A stretch of DNA of 64,000 bases from Amia ocellicauda. Taxonomy: Eukaryota; Chordata; Actinopteri; Amiiformes; Amiidae. The translations under genes and the position numbers were made by a program. Position 1 is the stretch's first letter, and each line of letters opens with the position of its first letter. The notes under the pieces were generated by a model. The model did not search any database and had not been told where the DNA came from. It saw only the letters and a program-made list of their open reading frames with translations. Where the stretch lies: assembly GCF_036373705.1 (NCBI RefSeq), contig NC_089863.1, positions 35,038,727-35,102,726 of the forward strand, written 5' to 3'. Positions 62,687 through 64,000 of this stretch are shown here, in pieces.

Positions 62687-62770
62687 CTGCAAACATGGTG
62701 TGGAAAAGTGCTACATGATGATGAATGATGATGAAATATTACATCCATAGATAATGTAGTCCAACTGGTT

Positions 62771-64000
62771 CATGCTCCTCGTTTATTGATGTCAATGGAT
62801 CTCATTATCCTGAAACTTTCATGATCGAAACATGGAATATTGTTTGTCAGTTTCCATAAAATTATGCATTAAGAGTAATGCAACAGTCACTTATCATTTT
62901 GAGCAGCTGTATCAATTGATAGTTAGATCTTTGTAATGAAATGAATAGACAGTGATCTCAGATGTAATGTGTGAATTGCATTTTGAAATGGTAATACTTT
63001 GATGTTAAGTTGTGTCATTTTAGTTCAATGAACAAATGATCTGAGGTTGATGTGTATTGTATCCAAGCAATTGTAAAAAAGTGTTAGAGTTTTGAAAAAT
63101 GTGCATTTTGATCATCGGGTGTGAGTTTAGTGTCTAGAGTTTTGAAAAATGACATCAAGGTTCTGAAATGAGTACCAAAGTGATTGTAAAAAAGTGTAAT
63201 ATCAGGGGACAGTGGCTATTAGTGATCTGGCCTTCCGTGGCCTCTGTATTAATGTAACAGGTCACATTGTATGTGTACACTGATACTTGATAGTATAATA
63301 TAGTACAAGTAAAAAACATACATAGGTATCATAGAAGTATTTTGCAGAAATGATTATGGATAGTTATCAAAATGGAGAGGAAATGCTAAATCCAGTCTCC
63401 CCAGGCTGAGCTTCTATTGCTACACCTGCTAAGTGGCTGCTGGCCCCACTATATGGATAGAGCCACACCAAGTACAAGAGTCTCCCCATTGCTATTTATA
63501 TCTCCCTATCCAGTCTTCTTTATGTGTCAGGGTGGGGTGCCTATTCCCCTGCATGCTTTGAAACCTATAGCACCTGGGACGCACACTTGGGATCCGGTTC
63601 CTCTGCCCCTCACATACACATGAGGAATCCCAGGTGCTCAACACGTCATACTGTCTCTTTCATCTCATGTGTAAACTATGGACAAATACATGACTAAACG
63701 TGTTTAGTTGCTTTTCCCAGAATGCTTTGCGCCACGATATGCAAATAACGGGGACTATGATTGGCTCCCTGACATTACCCACACTGCGACTGATGCTACC
63801 CATTTCACTACCCAACAAAGACCCATAATATGCGTGTGTCTGTCTGTCTGTCTGTCAAAGTATGTGTGTGTGTGTCTGTGTGTGTCTGTGTCTGTCTATC
63901 TGTGTGTGAAAGTGTGTGTGTGTCTGTCTGTCTGTCTGTCATGTAACTTGCACATCTGTGAGGGCACCACTAATGCAGAAAGAGATGTACACATATTGTT
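62771..64000. repeat. Right arm of inverted duplication
   Basis: Inverted counterpart of 45395-46721. Includes the Tc1/mariner end, ~600 bp of unique sequence, and at 63833-64000 a GTCT/GTGT microsatellite and the start of a plus-strand Tc1 transposase segment (GAGGGCACCACTAATGCAGA) cut by the window edge. Confidence 0.8.

Larger units (their letters stand above)
60948..63196 (-). mobile_element. Tc1/mariner-superfamily element, ~2.25 kb, interrupted
   Basis: Inverted ends CAGTTTTTTACAATCACTTT (60948) and its complement ending at 63196, each next to TA, with matching subterminal repeats (TCAAAACTCTAGACAC). A transposase N-terminal region lies on the minus strand at 61700-62115. No DDE domain is visible, so the copy is non-autonomous or decayed. 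An LTR fossil is nested at 62288-62686. Confidence 0.65.

Noticed and set aside
39507-64000. One large palindrome covering 39.5-64 kb
   Set aside because: The inverted pairs (39.5/59.6, 43.3/52.3, 45.4/63.9 kb) have different centres, so they are separate events and not one palindrome.

Overview
The window looks like a ray-finned fish genome. The coding signal is split into exons. The mobile elements are ones common in fish: Tc1/mariner transposons, a Tx1-like LINE, and retrovirus-like LTR elements. Most of the window is one 35.7 kb tandem array of 5S rRNA-type genes. Species cannot be named from the sequence.

Layout. 1-3749: AT-rich flank holding a 7-bp minisatellite, a tRNA-like segment on the minus strand, and three exon-like pieces of a DDE integrase-core (rve-type) gene whose last catalytic part is absent. 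3750-39493: about 106 head-to-tail units of ~337 bp, all on the plus strand. Each has a ~118-nt 5S-type gene, a T4-T5 terminator, a spacer with a long T tract, and a TTTAAGAG box about 31 bp upstream of the next gene. The 5S sequence is a fixed variant whose changes keep or restore base pairs in helices I and II. The array is built from larger duplicated blocks of 4, 9 or 10 units. 39494-53247: a mosaic of transposable elements. It holds an LTR element with unusually long (1.8 kb) LTRs and an open gag-like frame, a second inverted solo LTR of the same family, an eroded gammaretrovirus-like fossil, and Tc1/mariner pieces. 53248-59400: two pieces of a Tx1-like LINE bracket a six-exon BEN-domain gene (minus strand) and a set of small exon-like segments (plus strand). 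59400-64000: microsatellites, Tc1/mariner elements, an LTR fossil, and the right arm of an inverted duplication whose left arm lies at 45.4-46.7 kb.

How it fits together. The one likely RNA-producing unit is the 5S array, with internal control regions, upstream box and terminators repeated in almost every copy. The one likely protein gene that reads cleanly is the BEN-domain gene, with six in-phase exons and a coiled coil. Its C-terminal tail is antisense LINE sequence, so it may be a truncated or rebuilt copy. Everything else is mobile DNA, fossils or simple repeats. All family names come from reading motifs by eye; no search was run.
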